A DNA stretch of 64,000 bases from Karstenula rhodostoma CBS 690.94 (GCA_010093485.1 MU001502.1:1446057-1510056); one strand, 5' to 3'; shown: positions 32,181 to 44,570, numbered from the stretch's first letter. Numbers and translations are program-made. Notes: a model not told the origin generated them from the sequence alone.

Positions 32181-34518
32181 TTGGAGTTAGGCTGCTCCAA
32201 CCAGCCGCCAACCTTCAAGATTCCTTCCCACTCGTACAACAGAAGGCCTGCCGACATCCCGCTCCACACCTTTTCCTCCTCGGCTCGCCAGAGAAGCAGC
32301 GACGCGGCCCATCTGCTGCACGACGACGACAAGGAAAGCACTCACTCTTCCTTCGACACCCCCGAGTCCGACTCGGACCTCTCGCTGTGGAGCGACACTG
32401 GTGACCTTGTTGACCAGCTCGCCGACCAGGAGGACCCCCTTCGCATCCGCCTGCGCGACTCGCTCGAAGGAGGCAGCTCCTCCCGGCCTCGCCGCCAGCA
32501 GAAGCGCGTCCGCTACGAGTCCGCAACCCGCTTCAACGAGAAGGAGCGAGGACTCCGCCTCGAGGACATCGAGATCCCCGACCCGGGACCGCGATCCATA
32601 TCCAAGGCTGAGCGGATACTCGCGTCCATCATGGCACCCAACGATGGGCCCTCCCGTATCCACGGGCTGCACGGGAAGAAGCTGATGTGAGTGCAACTGA
32701 TTGCAGTAGGGACTCTGGGCTGACCATGTTATAGCTACTTCACCAGCGTCTTTGTATCATTAGGTGTATTCCTGTTCGGCTACGACCAGGGAGTCATGTC
32801 CGGTATCATCACGTACGCCGCCTCGCAATCTTCCGTTTCCGACCATATCTAATCAACACCACAGGGGTATATACTTCAAGGACTACTTCAATCAGCCCAC
32901 GGCGGCGGAACTGGGAACCATGGTCGCTATTCTGGAAGTTGGAGCATTCATCTCCTCTCTGCTTGTCGGCCGCGTTGGAGACATGCTAGGCCGTCGTAGG
33001 ACAATCATGTGGGGATCGATTGTCTTTGTTGTCGGTGGTGCCTTGCAGACGTGTTCTAACGGCATGGCCATGATGATGCTGGGAAGAATTATAGCAGGTC
33101 TGGGCGTAGGTGCACTATCCACCATTGTGCCCGTCTACCAGTCCGAAATCTCGCCGCCGCACAACAGAGGCAAGCTGGCCTGCATCGAGTTCTCTGGAAA
33201 CATCACCGGATACGCCGCCAGCGTGTGGGTCGATTACTTCTGCAGCTATATCCAGAACGACTGGTCGTGGAGAGTGCCTCTCTTCATGCAGTGCATCATG
33301 GGTACTCTGCTTGCCGTTGGCAGCCTGCTCATTTGCGAATCCCCCAGGTTTGTCCCCCTGCGTTGCTGACGCACATCGTACTGACCCAAATCAGGTGGCT
33401 GCTAGACAATGACCATGATGAGGAGGGTATTGTGGTTATTGCCAACCTTTACGGAAAGGGCGATATCCACAACCAAAAAGCTCGAGATGAATACCGAGAA
33501 ATTAAGATGAATGTGCTTCTGCAACGTCAAGAAGGTGAACGCTCATACTCCGACATGTTCAGACGCTACTACAAGCGCGTATTCATCGCCATGTCCGCCC
33601 AAGCCCTTGCGCAACTCAACGGCATCAACGTCATCTCGTACTATGCCCCGCTCGTCTTTGAGGAGGCTGGCTGGTACGGCCGTCAAGCAATTCTGATGAC
33701 CGGAATCAACGCCATCACGTACCTGCTCTCCACAATCCCGCCTTGGTATGTGGTTGACACCTTGGGCCGGAGAAAGATCCTACTCACTGGCGCGCTCGCC
33801 ATGGCGCTCTCGCTCTCCGCCATATCTTACTTCATCTATCTCCGCACCAGTTGGACAGCGAACCTCGTCGTCATATTTGTCATGATTTACAACGCCGCGT
33901 TTGGTGCTTCGTGGGGACCAATTCCATGGTTGTACCCGCCTGAGATTCTGCCACTTTCCATTCGCGCCAAAGGAGCCAGTTTGAGTACGGCAACGAACTG
34001 GGCGTTCAATTGGCTTGTTGGAGAAATGACCCCAATCCTGCAAGAGCATATTCAGTGGCGCTTATACCTCATTCATGCATTCTTCTGCGCTGTTAGTTTT
34101 GTTATTGGTAAGTTCCTAAAGAAAATAGCTGGAACAATGCTGACATGAGCTAGTTTGGTTCCTTTACCCCGAAACAGCCAATGTTCGCCTTGAAGACATG
34201 AACTCCATCTTCGGAGATGCCACCTCAGTTCAGCCGACCCCGCAAACACTCGCTGAAGCAGAATCCCTGTTCAGCGGAAGCGCTCGATCTCCTGTACCTT
34301 CGCTCGACATCCGACGTGGCGCAGCAGAGAGCGCCATTCCCGGTCTGAACATCGACCCGCCCGACAACGTCGACGGTCTGGATAAGCCAGCAAAGGAGGG
34401 TGAGAAGGGCGAGGGCATTGGTGGCTGGATCTCGAACATTGTCAAAAGAAACAAGGGCAATGGCGAAGGCGATTCAGGAGGGCAGTACAGACGGGTCGGG
34501 CAAGACGAGGAGAGCTAG
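32181..34518 (+). CDS. MFS sugar transporter; 5' end unresolved
   Basis: Sugar-porter-family major facilitator in the plasma membrane; substrate not predictable. Exon ends are fixed by phase: up to 32686, 32735-32812, 32865-33347, 33395-34107 and 34154-34518, with introns of 46-52 nt. Signatures include LGVFLFGYDQGVMSGIITG, GRVGDMLGRRRT, IVPVYQSEISPPHNRGKL, CESPRWLLDN, the central QLNGINVISYYAPLVFE, DTLGRRKI, WGPIPWLYPPEI and YPETANVRLEDM. A long cytosolic N terminus carries the protein-like segment RRPADIPLHTFSSS and an acidic DSDLSLWSDTGDLVDQLAD stretch. That frame has a TGA at 32151 and no ATG before the one near 32630 (MAPNDGPSRIHG). An upstream exon spliced near TTAG (32190) or CCAG (32204) is likely. 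The start given here is a non-ATG open-frame boundary. Confidence 0.85.
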
Positions 34519-35447
34519 GCGTCGCCTCCGCTTGTATTTCCGGGATTCGAAGCATCATCATATACTGGTTTGGGAAGAGCTCAGCATGCCATGATACCTT
34601 TGCGACGCATGCAAATTTTGGATTGATCGGTTGATATAGAAGGCGTACTGCATGGATGTTAGATCGGCATGGCTGCAAAAGTTAATGCAGCTTTGCTTGT
34701 ATTTTCTCTTTGGTGCGTGGATGCTCCGGCACTTGTAGAAATGAAGCACGCGGCAGCATGTACAATGAAGCAGGCCTCTGGTGTCAACACGAAGATGGTA
34801 TAAGCTGATTAGTCGGTGGGATTTTAGCTGTCCCTAGGGTGACTTGGGCGTATCTACGATTTTGACTAGATGCAGTATCGCATCGTAGCAGGCAATGTTT
34901 GCGGCATATGCTTGAATGGAAAGCTTGGTGCAGCGCTGCTCTGGCTGTCGAGACAAATGCGCAAGGATATGATGAACGTCAAAGACCTTTGACAACACAT
35001 CGCACGGGCTGCAAGCAAAATAGCGCTACTGCGATCCAGCGAGAACGGAGTTCTCACGTGACTCGAAGACGACAGGTGTTCCTTCCCCAAATCTGGCCAC
35101 GCCCCTGCCTACGCGACCGGGCCCTTGCTCAGCTCCAACATCGCCTTGCAGTAGAATTTCTATTTCGGTACCAGCTCTCCTGCGTAGACTCTCCACCGAC
35201 GGGGGATACTCTGTCGTGTGTATTTCATCTTCCGGGTTGCTCACCTTCTTCTATCCCATTGTAATAACCTTCGACCGCCGCTCGTTTACGTGGTCAAGCT
35301 CCGCAGCCACGCACCACCAGGCCACCTCAGCCCCCACCGCGACTCGACCGCCGCCCATTGCGGACTTGATTTTTCTTGCAACGTGTCCCGGCCTGCGTGC
35401 GACTGACTGAACGAGGACCAAGGAGACAGCGCTGCAGACTCCACAAC
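34519..35447. other. Intergenic region upstream of the PMT gene
   Basis: Between two plus-strand genes. The part nearest the PMT start is CT-rich as in many fungal promoters. No gene seen. Confidence 0.5.
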
Positions 35448-37832
35448 ATGGCGTCGAACGCACAAACAACGGGCGCAGACCCCAGAGCGGAGGAGCTGCG
35501 GAGAAGAAACGTAGCTGGTCAACCAGCTACCACACCGCAGGTGGCACAGGCACCATCGGCAGAGAAGTCAAAGGAGAAGGTAGGCGCTTGGAGGCTTCAG
35601 CTGCAACTATAATTTCATGGGATATCGCAATTGACCTACCTCCAGGCTTTCAGCGTCATTGGCTTCCTCGACGACTACGAGTTCATATGGGCCCCGCTGC
35701 TCTTCACGGCCCTCGCCTTCTTCACACGCATGTGGAAGATTGGCCTTTCGCCGATTGTCACTTGGGATGAAGCCCAGTACGAACCCTCCTCTCCGCACCG
35801 TTGCATCCATCGCTGACAGCCAACGCAGTTTCGGAAAGTTCGGTTCCCACTACCTCAAGCGCGAATTTTACTTCGATGTCCACCCTCCGCTAGGGAAAAT
35901 GCTCGTCGGTCTCTCTGGATACCTCGCAGGATACAACGGCTCGTTCGAGTTCAAGTCGGGAGAAAAGTACCCCCCGGAGCTTAACTACACCTTTATGCGC
36001 CTTTTCAATGCCGTGTTTGGCGCTGTCTGCGTCCCATTGGCATACTTCACCGCGAAGGAGCTCAACTTCCGGAGGCCAACCGTATGGCTCGTTACGCTCA
36101 TGGTCCTGTTCGAGAACTCGTACACCACCATCAGTCGTTTCATCCTGCTCGATTCTATGCTGCTCTGCTTCACCTTCACCACCGTGTTCTGCTGGTCCAA
36201 GTTCCACCGTTACCAACGCGACCCGTTCTCGCCAGAGTGGGGTCTGTGGTTGATGCTGCTTGGTGTGTCCATTGGCTGTGTTTGCAGTGTCAAGTGGGTC
36301 GGTTTCTTCGTCACTGCATTGGTTGGGCTGTACACCATTGAAGATCTGTGGAACAAGTTTGGCGACCTGAAGATGCCCAAGGTTGAGCTGGCCACGCATC
36401 TCGCTTTCCGCGTCTTTGGTCTCATTCTGATTCCCCTCGCTGTCTACATGTTCTCTTTCTACATGCACTTCATCATACTCGAGAACAGTGGCCCGGGAGA
36501 TGCCCAGATGAGCTCCCTCTTCCAGGCTAATCTGCGCGGTACTGAGGTCGGAAAGGACAGCCCTCTGGAGGTTGCTTACGGCTCGCGTGCTACCTTGAAG
36601 AACATGGGATACGGCGGAGGTCTGCTTCACTCTCACCACCAAACTTACCCCGAGGGCTCGAACCAACAGCAAATTACCTGCTACCACCACAAGGACTCCA
36701 ACAACGACTGGTTCTTCTACCCCAACCGTCACGAGGCTGGTTACTCGCCTGAGGAAGCGCTTCGCTACCCCGGAAACGGCGACGTCATTCGTCTAATCCA
36801 CGCTCAGACTGGCCGTAATCTGCACTCCCACAACATTGCTGCTCCCGTGACCAAGGCCGACTGGGAGGTTTCTTGCTACGGTAACACCACGGTTGGCGAC
36901 ACCAAAGACCACTGGAAGATTGAAGTTGTCCGTGACGCAGCCTCGCGGGACCACTCCAAGATTCGGACCCTAACGACCTCTTTCCGCTTGAAGCACATTG
37001 ACCTTAACTGCTACTTGCGCGCTGGCAACGTGAACCTGCCGCAGTGGGGTTTCAAGCAGATCGAAACCACCTGCGTTAAAGAGAACAAGCCCCGCGATGT
37101 CTACACCCACTGGAACGTGGAAAGCCACTGGAACGAGAAGCTGCCGAACGGCAACCCCGACTCCTACAAGTCTCCTTTCCTCCAAGATTTCATTCACCTC
37201 AACGTTGCCATGATGACGTCCAACAACGCACTGGTACCTGACCCGGACAAGCAGGATGATCTTGCCTCCAAGTTCTGGCAGTGGCCCTTCCTGCATGTCG
37301 GTCTTCGCATGTGCGGTTGGAACGACGACAGTAAGTATAGTTGTATCGTCTCATGAGTGTTAGCTAATCTGTTATAGTCGTCAAGTACTTCCTTCTTGGC
37401 AACCCCATCATCTACTGGGGCTCTACTGCCTCCCTCGGTGTCTTCGCCCTCCTGGTTGCCTTCTACCTCATCCGTTGGCAACGCGGATACGAAGACCTCA
37501 AACTTGCTGAAATCGACCAAATCCACTACTCCGGTCTGTACCCCGTCATCGGCTGGTTCCTGCACTACATCCCATTTGTCGCCATGGGCCGTGTCACTTA
37601 CGTCCATCACTACTACCCGGCTTTGTACTTTGCTATCTTGACTTCCGGCTTCTGCATTGATTTCGCGACGCGCAAGCTGAACAAGCAGGTCAGCTGGGCT
37701 TTGTATGGTACTCTGTACGTTGCCATCATTGGGCTCTTCTGGCTCTTCAGGGCTATCTCGTTTGGTATGGAGGGACCGAGCTCGCAGTGGAGTCACCTCA
37801 AGTGGTTCGAGAGCTGGAGGATCACGGATTAA
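35448..37832 (+). CDS. Protein O-mannosyltransferase, PMT2 subfamily
   Basis: ER membrane GT39 enzyme that transfers mannose from dolichol-phosphate-mannose to Ser/Thr of secretory proteins. Exons are 35448-35579, 35646-35776, 35829-37330 and 37378-37832, about 739 aa; introns are 66, 52 and 47 nt. The catalytic first loop has WDEAHFGKFGSHY with the Asp-Glu pair at about residues 85-86, then REFYFDVHPPLGKMLVGLSG. The central luminal MIR region contains LHSHHQTYPEGSNQQQITCY, then LIHAQTGRNLHSHNIAAPVT and HIDLNCYLRAGNVNLPQWGF. SGPGDAQMSSLFQANLRG is characteristic of the PMT2 group. C-terminal membrane helices include GWFLHYIPFVAMGRVTYVHH. PMT2-type enzymes usually act as heterodimers with PMT1-type partners. 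Confidence 0.95.
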
Positions 37833-38690
37833 GGGACAGCGATGAGCTTGTCTTCACATCTATGAACATGCGAAGGATCGCATGCAGTACTTCACTAGAT
37901 ATCCTGTTGCCCGGGATCTTCGCTGGGTATCGGAAACAAGCTTCCGACATGTATTATCTCCACTTCTTTTTGTCATGTAGGGACGGTTGGTGTTGGGTTG
38001 GGTGGTAAAAGATTACGAGTGAATTGATGGTGTTGTCTCATATGTCATGTGCGCATGGTGTTCTGGGGATGGAGATTGTACCTTGTAGGCGGGATTTTGA
38101 TCCAGGTTTGGGGTGAGTGAGAAAGGGAGAGGCAGGCGCAGGAACGGCATCGCTAGTAATGTATAGATATAAAGATGTTTTACGGGATGTGCGCTGCTCG
38201 AGTGAGGTTGCTTGGGCAACGCTGTACCGCTGAGGGGGCGCGAGAGGGTGCACGGTGGTTTGGTGGGTTTTGGAGTGGTGGGTGGGTTGGCAGTGCGGAT
38301 ACGTCGTTTGGTGTTGTTCTGCGCTGCAAAGAGTCACATCCACGCTGTCTGTCCTGTGTGCGAAGGCATTGGTGATCTTATTATTGAACACCCGTGCACC
38401 TGGCGTGATGCTTTCACCTAGTCCAGTGTGTGTAGTATATGTATCCTCTCGTTCACTCTCACCAGCCCTCTCACGGTAGACCTCGAGTGTTTGCCGCAAG
38501 TAAGTAGTTAAGGCGCCGTCTTGCGTCTGGTCGTGGACTTTCCTTCCTACTCCGCCGCTCCTCTGCAACCTTTCTTGACGCGAGTGAAGGCTGGGAGGTC
38601 TGCTTGATCGATATAAGAAGCTTGACGCGCAACGCACTCTTTTTCCACAGTATCGACCTCGATCTGGATGTCGATGTCGATGTTATTAAG
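37833..38690. other. Intergenic region downstream of PMT2-type gene
   Basis: 3' flank of the PMT gene and 5' flank of the predicted small secreted peptide gene. No other coding frame supported. Confidence 0.5.
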
Positions 38691-38902
38691 ATGCAACTCC
38701 ACCTCAACCTCTTCCTCGTTTCCTTTTTCTCCGCGGGCGTCGATGCGTGCAAGTGCCGCAACCGACTAATCTACCGCTTGGTAGATCCATCCCCATACGT
38801 CTCCGTCTCGTATACTGACTCCACCCGCACACCCAGGGGACCCGTCCTACGCTTGCAACGGGTTTGTGCATCGCGAAGGATTGCAAGGGCTGGGTCGACT
38901 GA
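38691..38902 (+). CDS. Predicted small secreted Cys-containing peptide (51 aa)
   Basis: Exon 38691-38780 starts at an ATG and encodes a hydrophobic leader (MQLHLNLFLVSFFSAGVDA), then CKCRN. A 56-nt intron at 38781-38836 has GTAGAT, TACTGAC and CCCAG. Exon 38837-38902 continues in phase to LCIAKDCKGWVD and a stop. The mature part would be about 32 residues with four cysteines. I do not recognise the family. The short length and leader resemble fungal effector-like or antimicrobial peptides, but a chance combination of an open frame and an intron-like segment cannot be excluded. It opens the gene-poor island between the PMT2-type and HookA genes. Confidence 0.38.
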
Positions 38903-39479
38903 AGGGGGTTCACCAAGTGCTTCAAGAGTCTCGGAAGGCGAGTGATTGTCGGCGTTTTGAGGCTTGAGGGCGGTGTATGTGCTTGCGGTGTGTATTTCTC
39001 TCGTTGGTGGGTATTGAGGATCTTGAACGTGTGGGTTTTTTTTTGGTGAGGATGGATGCATGAGTATTGTTTAGGAAGTTTTAGTTGTTGGATGGATCGG
39101 AGGGTGGAGGGATTGTGGATTGGTTTTGAGCAGGTGGATGGAGTGGATAGTATGCGCGTCTGCTCTCGTGCGTGCGCTACTGTTGGTACTAGGAAGGTAT
39201 TGTCTCGCCGGTCTTTCTGTGCATGCTTCGGACAAATGCGTGGGCCCAGACTGGCGGGCAAGTATACGGGCGCTTGCGTGTTCGCGGGATTGTGTCATGG
39301 GCATATTTGCTGGATTTCCTCCATGTCAGGAATTGGTGCTTATCTTCACCATTGGAAGATGATGGTGATGGAGAGTGGAGGGTATATAAATCGCCTCTAG
39401 GAGCAATCTTCCTAAGCACACTTCTGCTCGGACTCAGATCCGTTTATGGGTTATGACCTGGGTTCTCTAAAAACGTACA
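38903..39479. other. Intergenic sequence
   Basis: No coding frame or repeat supported. A run of nine T lies near 39038-39047. Confidence 0.45.
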
Positions 39480-42400
39480 CCCACAGGTACATGTGCTTTC
39501 GAGCAGTCGTCAAAAGGGGTTATGTCGGCATCACATGCCTCGGCTGGCTTTCTGTCAAAAAAAAAAATATCACTGGTTGTCTCTATGTTTCTCCCAATAT
39601 TCGACGTCTCACTCCAAAAGTTAAGCTCGCAAAATCCATGTCTGTTTCCTTCGGAGCTGGAACACGACTACGACTACGTCGCGCTCTTGCGGTTCAGAAA
39701 GTTACCTAGATGAATGCAATGTTTCTGTGAGCACTGAACCAAAGGATCGAGCAGCTGATACCATGGTGCTCCCGCATTTCGACACCCACATCAAAGTCCT
39801 CGTACCTGAAATTCATGTTCTTTCCTTGGGTAGCAAGGCCCTATCAATGCAGTAGATGTATGCCTTCTGCTGAGTCAAAAATACATTAGATCCATGTGCT
39901 TGCCTTCTGGCTCTCTAGAGTCTCAAAAAGAAGTACTACATGTCTCGAAGCGACTCAAGTTCAACTCTCTTCCAGTCATGGTGCTTTCGCCTCCCTGCAC
40001 CAATACCAAGAGATTGGACGACATCCCTTTACGTCCTCCTCGTGTACTAAGGCTAATTTCGGCAATCTTGCATGTTCTTCTCTCTAGACCAAAAAGACAC
40101 TTCGTCGGAAAAATATGACCACCTACCGTTAGTTCAACATCAACATTCTCAACACGTATGTCCACATGGCAAAGGGGCCCAATAAAAAGATCGATGTATG
40201 GAATGGTACTCTTGTCCGAGTAGGATCTATCCAAACTAGTGGAGCACGCCGACCATGTCCTTGTCCTTGTCCTTGTCTTGCGCGAAAGTCTCCGTGAGCT
40301 TCACTATGGTGCTCTCGCATAAAGTCAGTCTGGCCAAAACGGAGGAAAACTGACACCATGTCGTTGTCCTGCGCGAAAAGCACTCACTAAAATGCGCAAT
40401 GTCTCCCTTCCGCTGGGCCAAAGGTGAAGTGGTTGAATGGCATGCGCTTCCTCCGCCGTCTCCAAAAAGTATTAGTTCATGTGCCATGTCGGTGGGTGAA
40501 ACAGGTACAAAACGATATGGCATCATGCCATGGTACCTTCTCTCCTGCTGGATCCCAACCAAAAAGTACACCTGCTCGATAGATGAGTTTTTGAACATCG
40601 ATGCGTCCAGAAATGTCGATAGCGAGTCTCCAAGTTTCCGCCCTGGTGCTAAAAGACCGACTCGGACATGCTGATGGGGGAGGGCGTTCCATCTCCGGCC
40701 ATTGCACAAAATAGCATATCTTGCTTTTAAAAACTGTTTTCTGGCGTCTAAAGTCCGCTATTCGAGGACCATATGTCCTTGCCCTTCCGGTCTGCGGTTC
40801 GAGGACATGTTCTACGCAGGCCTGCCTGCTCATGTCAGATTCGCAACAGAAGAACCACCGTGTTGTGCGATTAGAATAGACGAGATGATTGAATACTGTT
40901 TGACGTCTGACACCCCTGGAAAAAAGGAATTTTAGCAAGCAACTATGGCCTGGCCTGGTACCCCACGACAAAATGCGACCCTTGTATGCCTTGTGCCTTG
41001 TTGAACAGCAAATATTAAGACTTCCACGACATGACCACTACCCTTTGGTCCTGGATCCAAAAACAATAAGCAGATCGCAGTATGTTTGTGAGGGCGTACC
41101 GACTCAAAAAGAATGGAGGACTGTGTAGCATGCCGTCTGTGTGGTATCTTTCAAAACAAAAAGCCACTGCAAAACAATGGCCCTGTGTGCACACGACCAA
41201 AAGATCACAGGTTACGCTTTCATGTTATTTTCCGCTTAAAACTCGCACGACACGGATCTATGTGTTTGTGGCTGTGAAATCCAAACCAGCTTGGATCGTC
41301 TGCGGATACTTGTGTGGCAGCTCTCTTTCAAATCGACAGTCGGTTCCTTCATGTTTGTGCTAGCACGCGAACTTAAAATTACAAATGGACCGGGCATGTC
41401 CGCCTGGAGTCTCTTTGCTAGAGGGAATAGCATTGCTTTAGCGCTCGCACTCAAAAAGGGATGTACACAGAATAATTTTGCCTTGGGATCTTCTCCAAGA
41501 CGCTGTGATATCTAGGCCTGCGTCGTCTTGAGCGCACAGAGTAAAGTTCCAGAAACAAGCTTTTTATATTGGTCTGGATCTTCCTCGCAAACTTCAAGCC
41601 CCTTGCTCTCATGTCACCCTGTGGGTACTCGAAGTGACGAGAAGCATGACAAATGCTGTCTGGGTACCTGCTCAAGCAATTTGACTGAGGATTAAAAACA
41701 CATAGACGCATTGGCTCAAGTTTGCGATCTGCATCTTTGGGTCCTTCAGATCTGTTATGTCTCACGTGCATACGAATACATCTGGGCAACAAAAGTACAA
41801 TATTGCCTATGTGAGCCTAGAAGTTCGCCTTCTAAAATAGATAGCTGTCGGTCTCCACGTCGGACTAAAATATGATGAAGACCTACCAAATGTGGGGTTG
41901 GAGAGGGGATTAAAAACTGCCGGTCTCGCCCGCCATGTGGGTGTGTGGGAGGGGGGCCTAAAACCGATGCAGGAGAAAATCTGCCACCACGCCAATCGAG
42001 TCTGGAATCTAAAAGAAGTTAAATAAATGCTGGCCCAGGACCTGCCCTTCAGGATGAACGCTGGTAATGCTATGTCTCTGCAAGCAGCGAGTCCAAAGGT
42101 ACGGTCTATCGAACCATGTTGTTTCCCTATACAAATCTACCATCTATTCCTGATGACACAACAAATACGTAAAAATAATGGTTGTGGTGGACTAGAGCCT
42201 CTCATCGACGCTTCCATAGTGGTTCGCCAGCCTCTCGTTTTCGATGTTGCGATATGCAGAATCATGTATATCTAAACAGACGAACAAAAATTCACGACGA
42301 GATCTATATGCCAGCTTGACGTCTTCTATAAATACACGCCGATTAACGACTGTGTCGTCCCACCACATCAACAGGGTCTTGTGGAGCGAATCCGAATGTC

Positions 42401-42720
42401 AGCTTTGAGTCTCATTCCAAACCAACACGTCACATGATCATGTCTCTGCGAGAGCGGAACCCCAAAAAGGGCAATCTGGACCATGATGTTGGTGCGTTCA
42501 TCTCCTCTGCAAGTCCAACATGTTAAAGGGCGTGGCTCTGCGAGCGCACCAAAAAAGACGAACTACAAGAACGGACATGTTCCGTCTGTGCCGTTCCCTT
42601 GCGCTGCTCGAAAACAATCTGATTCAGGCGTAGTTCTTCCAAAACTCGGATTTTGGATATATGTTCCCCTCTTTCCCCGCTCTCTCAAATTGATGGTACT
42701 ATGATACGATGCCCTGGAAG
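39480..42720. repeat. Array of strongly diverged short repeats (ATG...CAAAAAG motif)
   Basis: About 3.2 kb in which a motif of roughly 40-50 nt recurs irregularly: an ATG in TGT or GGT context, a stretch resembling CTCTGCGAGCGC or CTTTCGCCTC, then C(C)AAAAAG and 10-15 more bases. Copies start at or near 39860, 39894, 39940, 39978, 40072, 40255, 40306, 40358, 40437, 40530, 41082, 41351, 42072, 42440 and 42486. Clearest pairs: 41082/41351 (both ATGTTTGTG, then ACT with C or T, AAAA, then ATGGA); 40255/40358 (both CCATGTC, TTGTCC, TGCGCGAAA); 42072/42440 (both ATGTCTCTGC, then CCAAA). The spacing is uneven and identity is low. No protein-coding gene is supported across it. Confidence 0.6.
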
Positions 42721-43290
42721 CGCTCAAGCGCCCCAGAATACCTGGATGTAATTATATTACTACATGACATGCATGTCAGGTCTTTTTATGGCTGTACATC
42801 GAGTTAAATCCTTCATACAAACCTGATGCTGATCATCATCCATCATGGCACCATGCTCGACATCGCGCAGCAGTCTTACATACGTAATTACTGTTTCATC
42901 TAGCCTTGATCACAATACGCAAATGTAAATGCTCACCATCATAATACCGAATTTAGGCTGTGTCTTCTACACGCCCCAATGAGGCGTGCAGTTCAGCTCT
43001 AATATACGGATCTCACATAGTCCGATTCGAATTTCATCACCCTGTGCTGAGTCGTCAAGACGAATCCCAAAAGAGAATCCGAAATTGAACAATCTCACAC
43101 CTTTATCGACTCATTTTCTAGAGTCTACCCAAGTTTCGGAGATGCGCGTCCAACTACGCCTTCCTCCTGCATATGCAGTCTTACACCCTTAATGAACAAT
43201 ATAGTACCGTCCGCTTTCACACACTCCACCCGGGGGCTGAATCTTAACGCCATGCTATCGCACCGTACGACCAAACTCCAAACAAACGTC
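42721..43290. other. AT-richer intergenic sequence
   Basis: Between the diverged repeat array and the secreted-protein promoter. No gene seen. Confidence 0.45.
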
Positions 43291-43298
43291 TATAAAAG
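43291..43298 (+). promoter_or_regulatory. TATA box (TATAAAAG) of the secreted-protein gene
   Basis: TATAAAAG lies 95 nt upstream of the ATG at 43386 and is followed by a CT- and CA-rich leader, a typical arrangement for an inducible fungal gene. Confidence 0.6.
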
Positions 43299-43385
43299 TC
43301 TCTACATCTCATCACACCATCCTCCACCCCAATCACCCCATCTTATCCCAACATCCCCTTCGCCCCTAAATATCGCACCTTTGAA

Positions 43386-43643
43386 ATGAAGTTCACTGCC
43401 CTCTTGCTGTGTGCGGTGGCAAGCATCGTCGCCGCCAACCCCGCCCCAGCTCCAGACGTCGTTGCTGCCCATGCCCTCGGGGCTACGTGGAGCGAAACCA
43501 GCCAGAAGTTCTGCTGCTATCAGAAGGACTGCAAGTACTATGATGATGGATGCGCTGTAAGTACTTGATGAGTTTGTGGGTGGAGATAGAGGCTGACGGG
43601 GAGGCAGGTCGCTGGGTATTGCTGCCATGGGATTCATCCGTAG
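43386..43643 (+). CDS. Small secreted cysteine-rich protein (68 aa), effector-like
   Basis: Two exons, 43386-43556 and 43608-43643, with a 51-nt intron (GTAAGT, GCTGAC, GGCAG) in phase 0. The N terminus MKFTALLLCAVASIVAANPA is a clear signal peptide. The mature chain has six cysteines in a CC-C-C-CC arrangement: KFCCYQKDC, then DDGC, then GYCC close to the C terminus (GIHP). Without splicing the frame stops two residues after GCAV, losing the last CC pair, so the spliced form is preferred. No family recognised. It has its own TATA box and sits alone between two repeat-rich stretches. Confidence 0.7.
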
Positions 43644-44509
43644 ATGGGGAAGCCGTTGAGAGGGATGTAGGCAGGTGGCTTTTAGGAAAAGGGTGAGATT
43701 TGGGTTGTTGTTGTTGTTTGCGGAGAGGACTCGTAGACGAGTTGATATAAATATGACGTTGCACGCTGTGTCTTGGTCGAACTTTCAAATGTCCAGTGAT
43801 ACTTCTCCGCGAGCATGAATGTATGAATTCCACAAATCTAGCTACCTACGTATATTCTGTTCCCGCTGGTTCCTGGTTTGATCTAAAAGTGTATTTCCCC
43901 AAGCCGAAGCTCTCTAGTAGACGTGAGATTGTGCACTTGTATTTCTCTCCTGTCTTCTCCTTGTTTTCATTCATCGGAGTCTGTGACTAAAATACCTAAT
44001 TTCCCAGTTGGACTAGAACCATCTTTCAATGCCCAAGTACGATTTAAAGAGATACCTGTAATCTGACGAGGAACTTTGGTGGTTCGGTAGAGAATGAACG
44101 GTCTCTTCTGCAAGGAAACAAAAGGCACGCCATGTCTGCCAAAAAGTATACAAAAAGAACAAAAACCGTTCTCTCAAGACTTAGACCATTTCTGTAAGGA
44201 GAAAGACACGCCTTGATATTCCTCCTCCCCGGCGGCCAAGCGCAACAGATACGTACCTGCTCGATATACCTGCTTCATCGCAAACCGCGCCTACCCGTCG
44301 CATCCTCCGCCTTCCCCCCATCAGCGACGAGCAACTCCCTCCCCAAGATCTCCTCCTCCATAACCAGCAAGAGTTTAAGATAGCGTTGTTTACGCTGGCA
44401 TGGGCCCCCTCCAGAGTGCCAAAACCATCCCATCGCTCGCTCTCCTCCATCCTTTCACCACAACACTCACCCGCGTACGCCACCCGCACCCCTTCTTCTC
44501 CCTTCTCCT

Positions 44510-44543
44510 TTCTTCTTCTTCTTCTTCTTCTTCTTCTTCTTCT
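44510..44543. repeat. TTC microsatellite
   Basis: About eleven tandem TTC units within a longer pyrimidine tract. Confidence 0.95.
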
Positions 44544-44570
44544 GGAACTCTCAGCTGTTACAATAACACT

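Noticed and set aside
31430..32404. 324-codon plus-strand open frame
   Set aside because: Its 3' half overlaps the sugar transporter N terminus in another frame, and the translation lacks domain character.
39480..42720. CRISPR-like array
   Set aside because: Repeat copies are too diverged and irregularly spaced, there are no uniform spacers, and the organism is a eukaryote.
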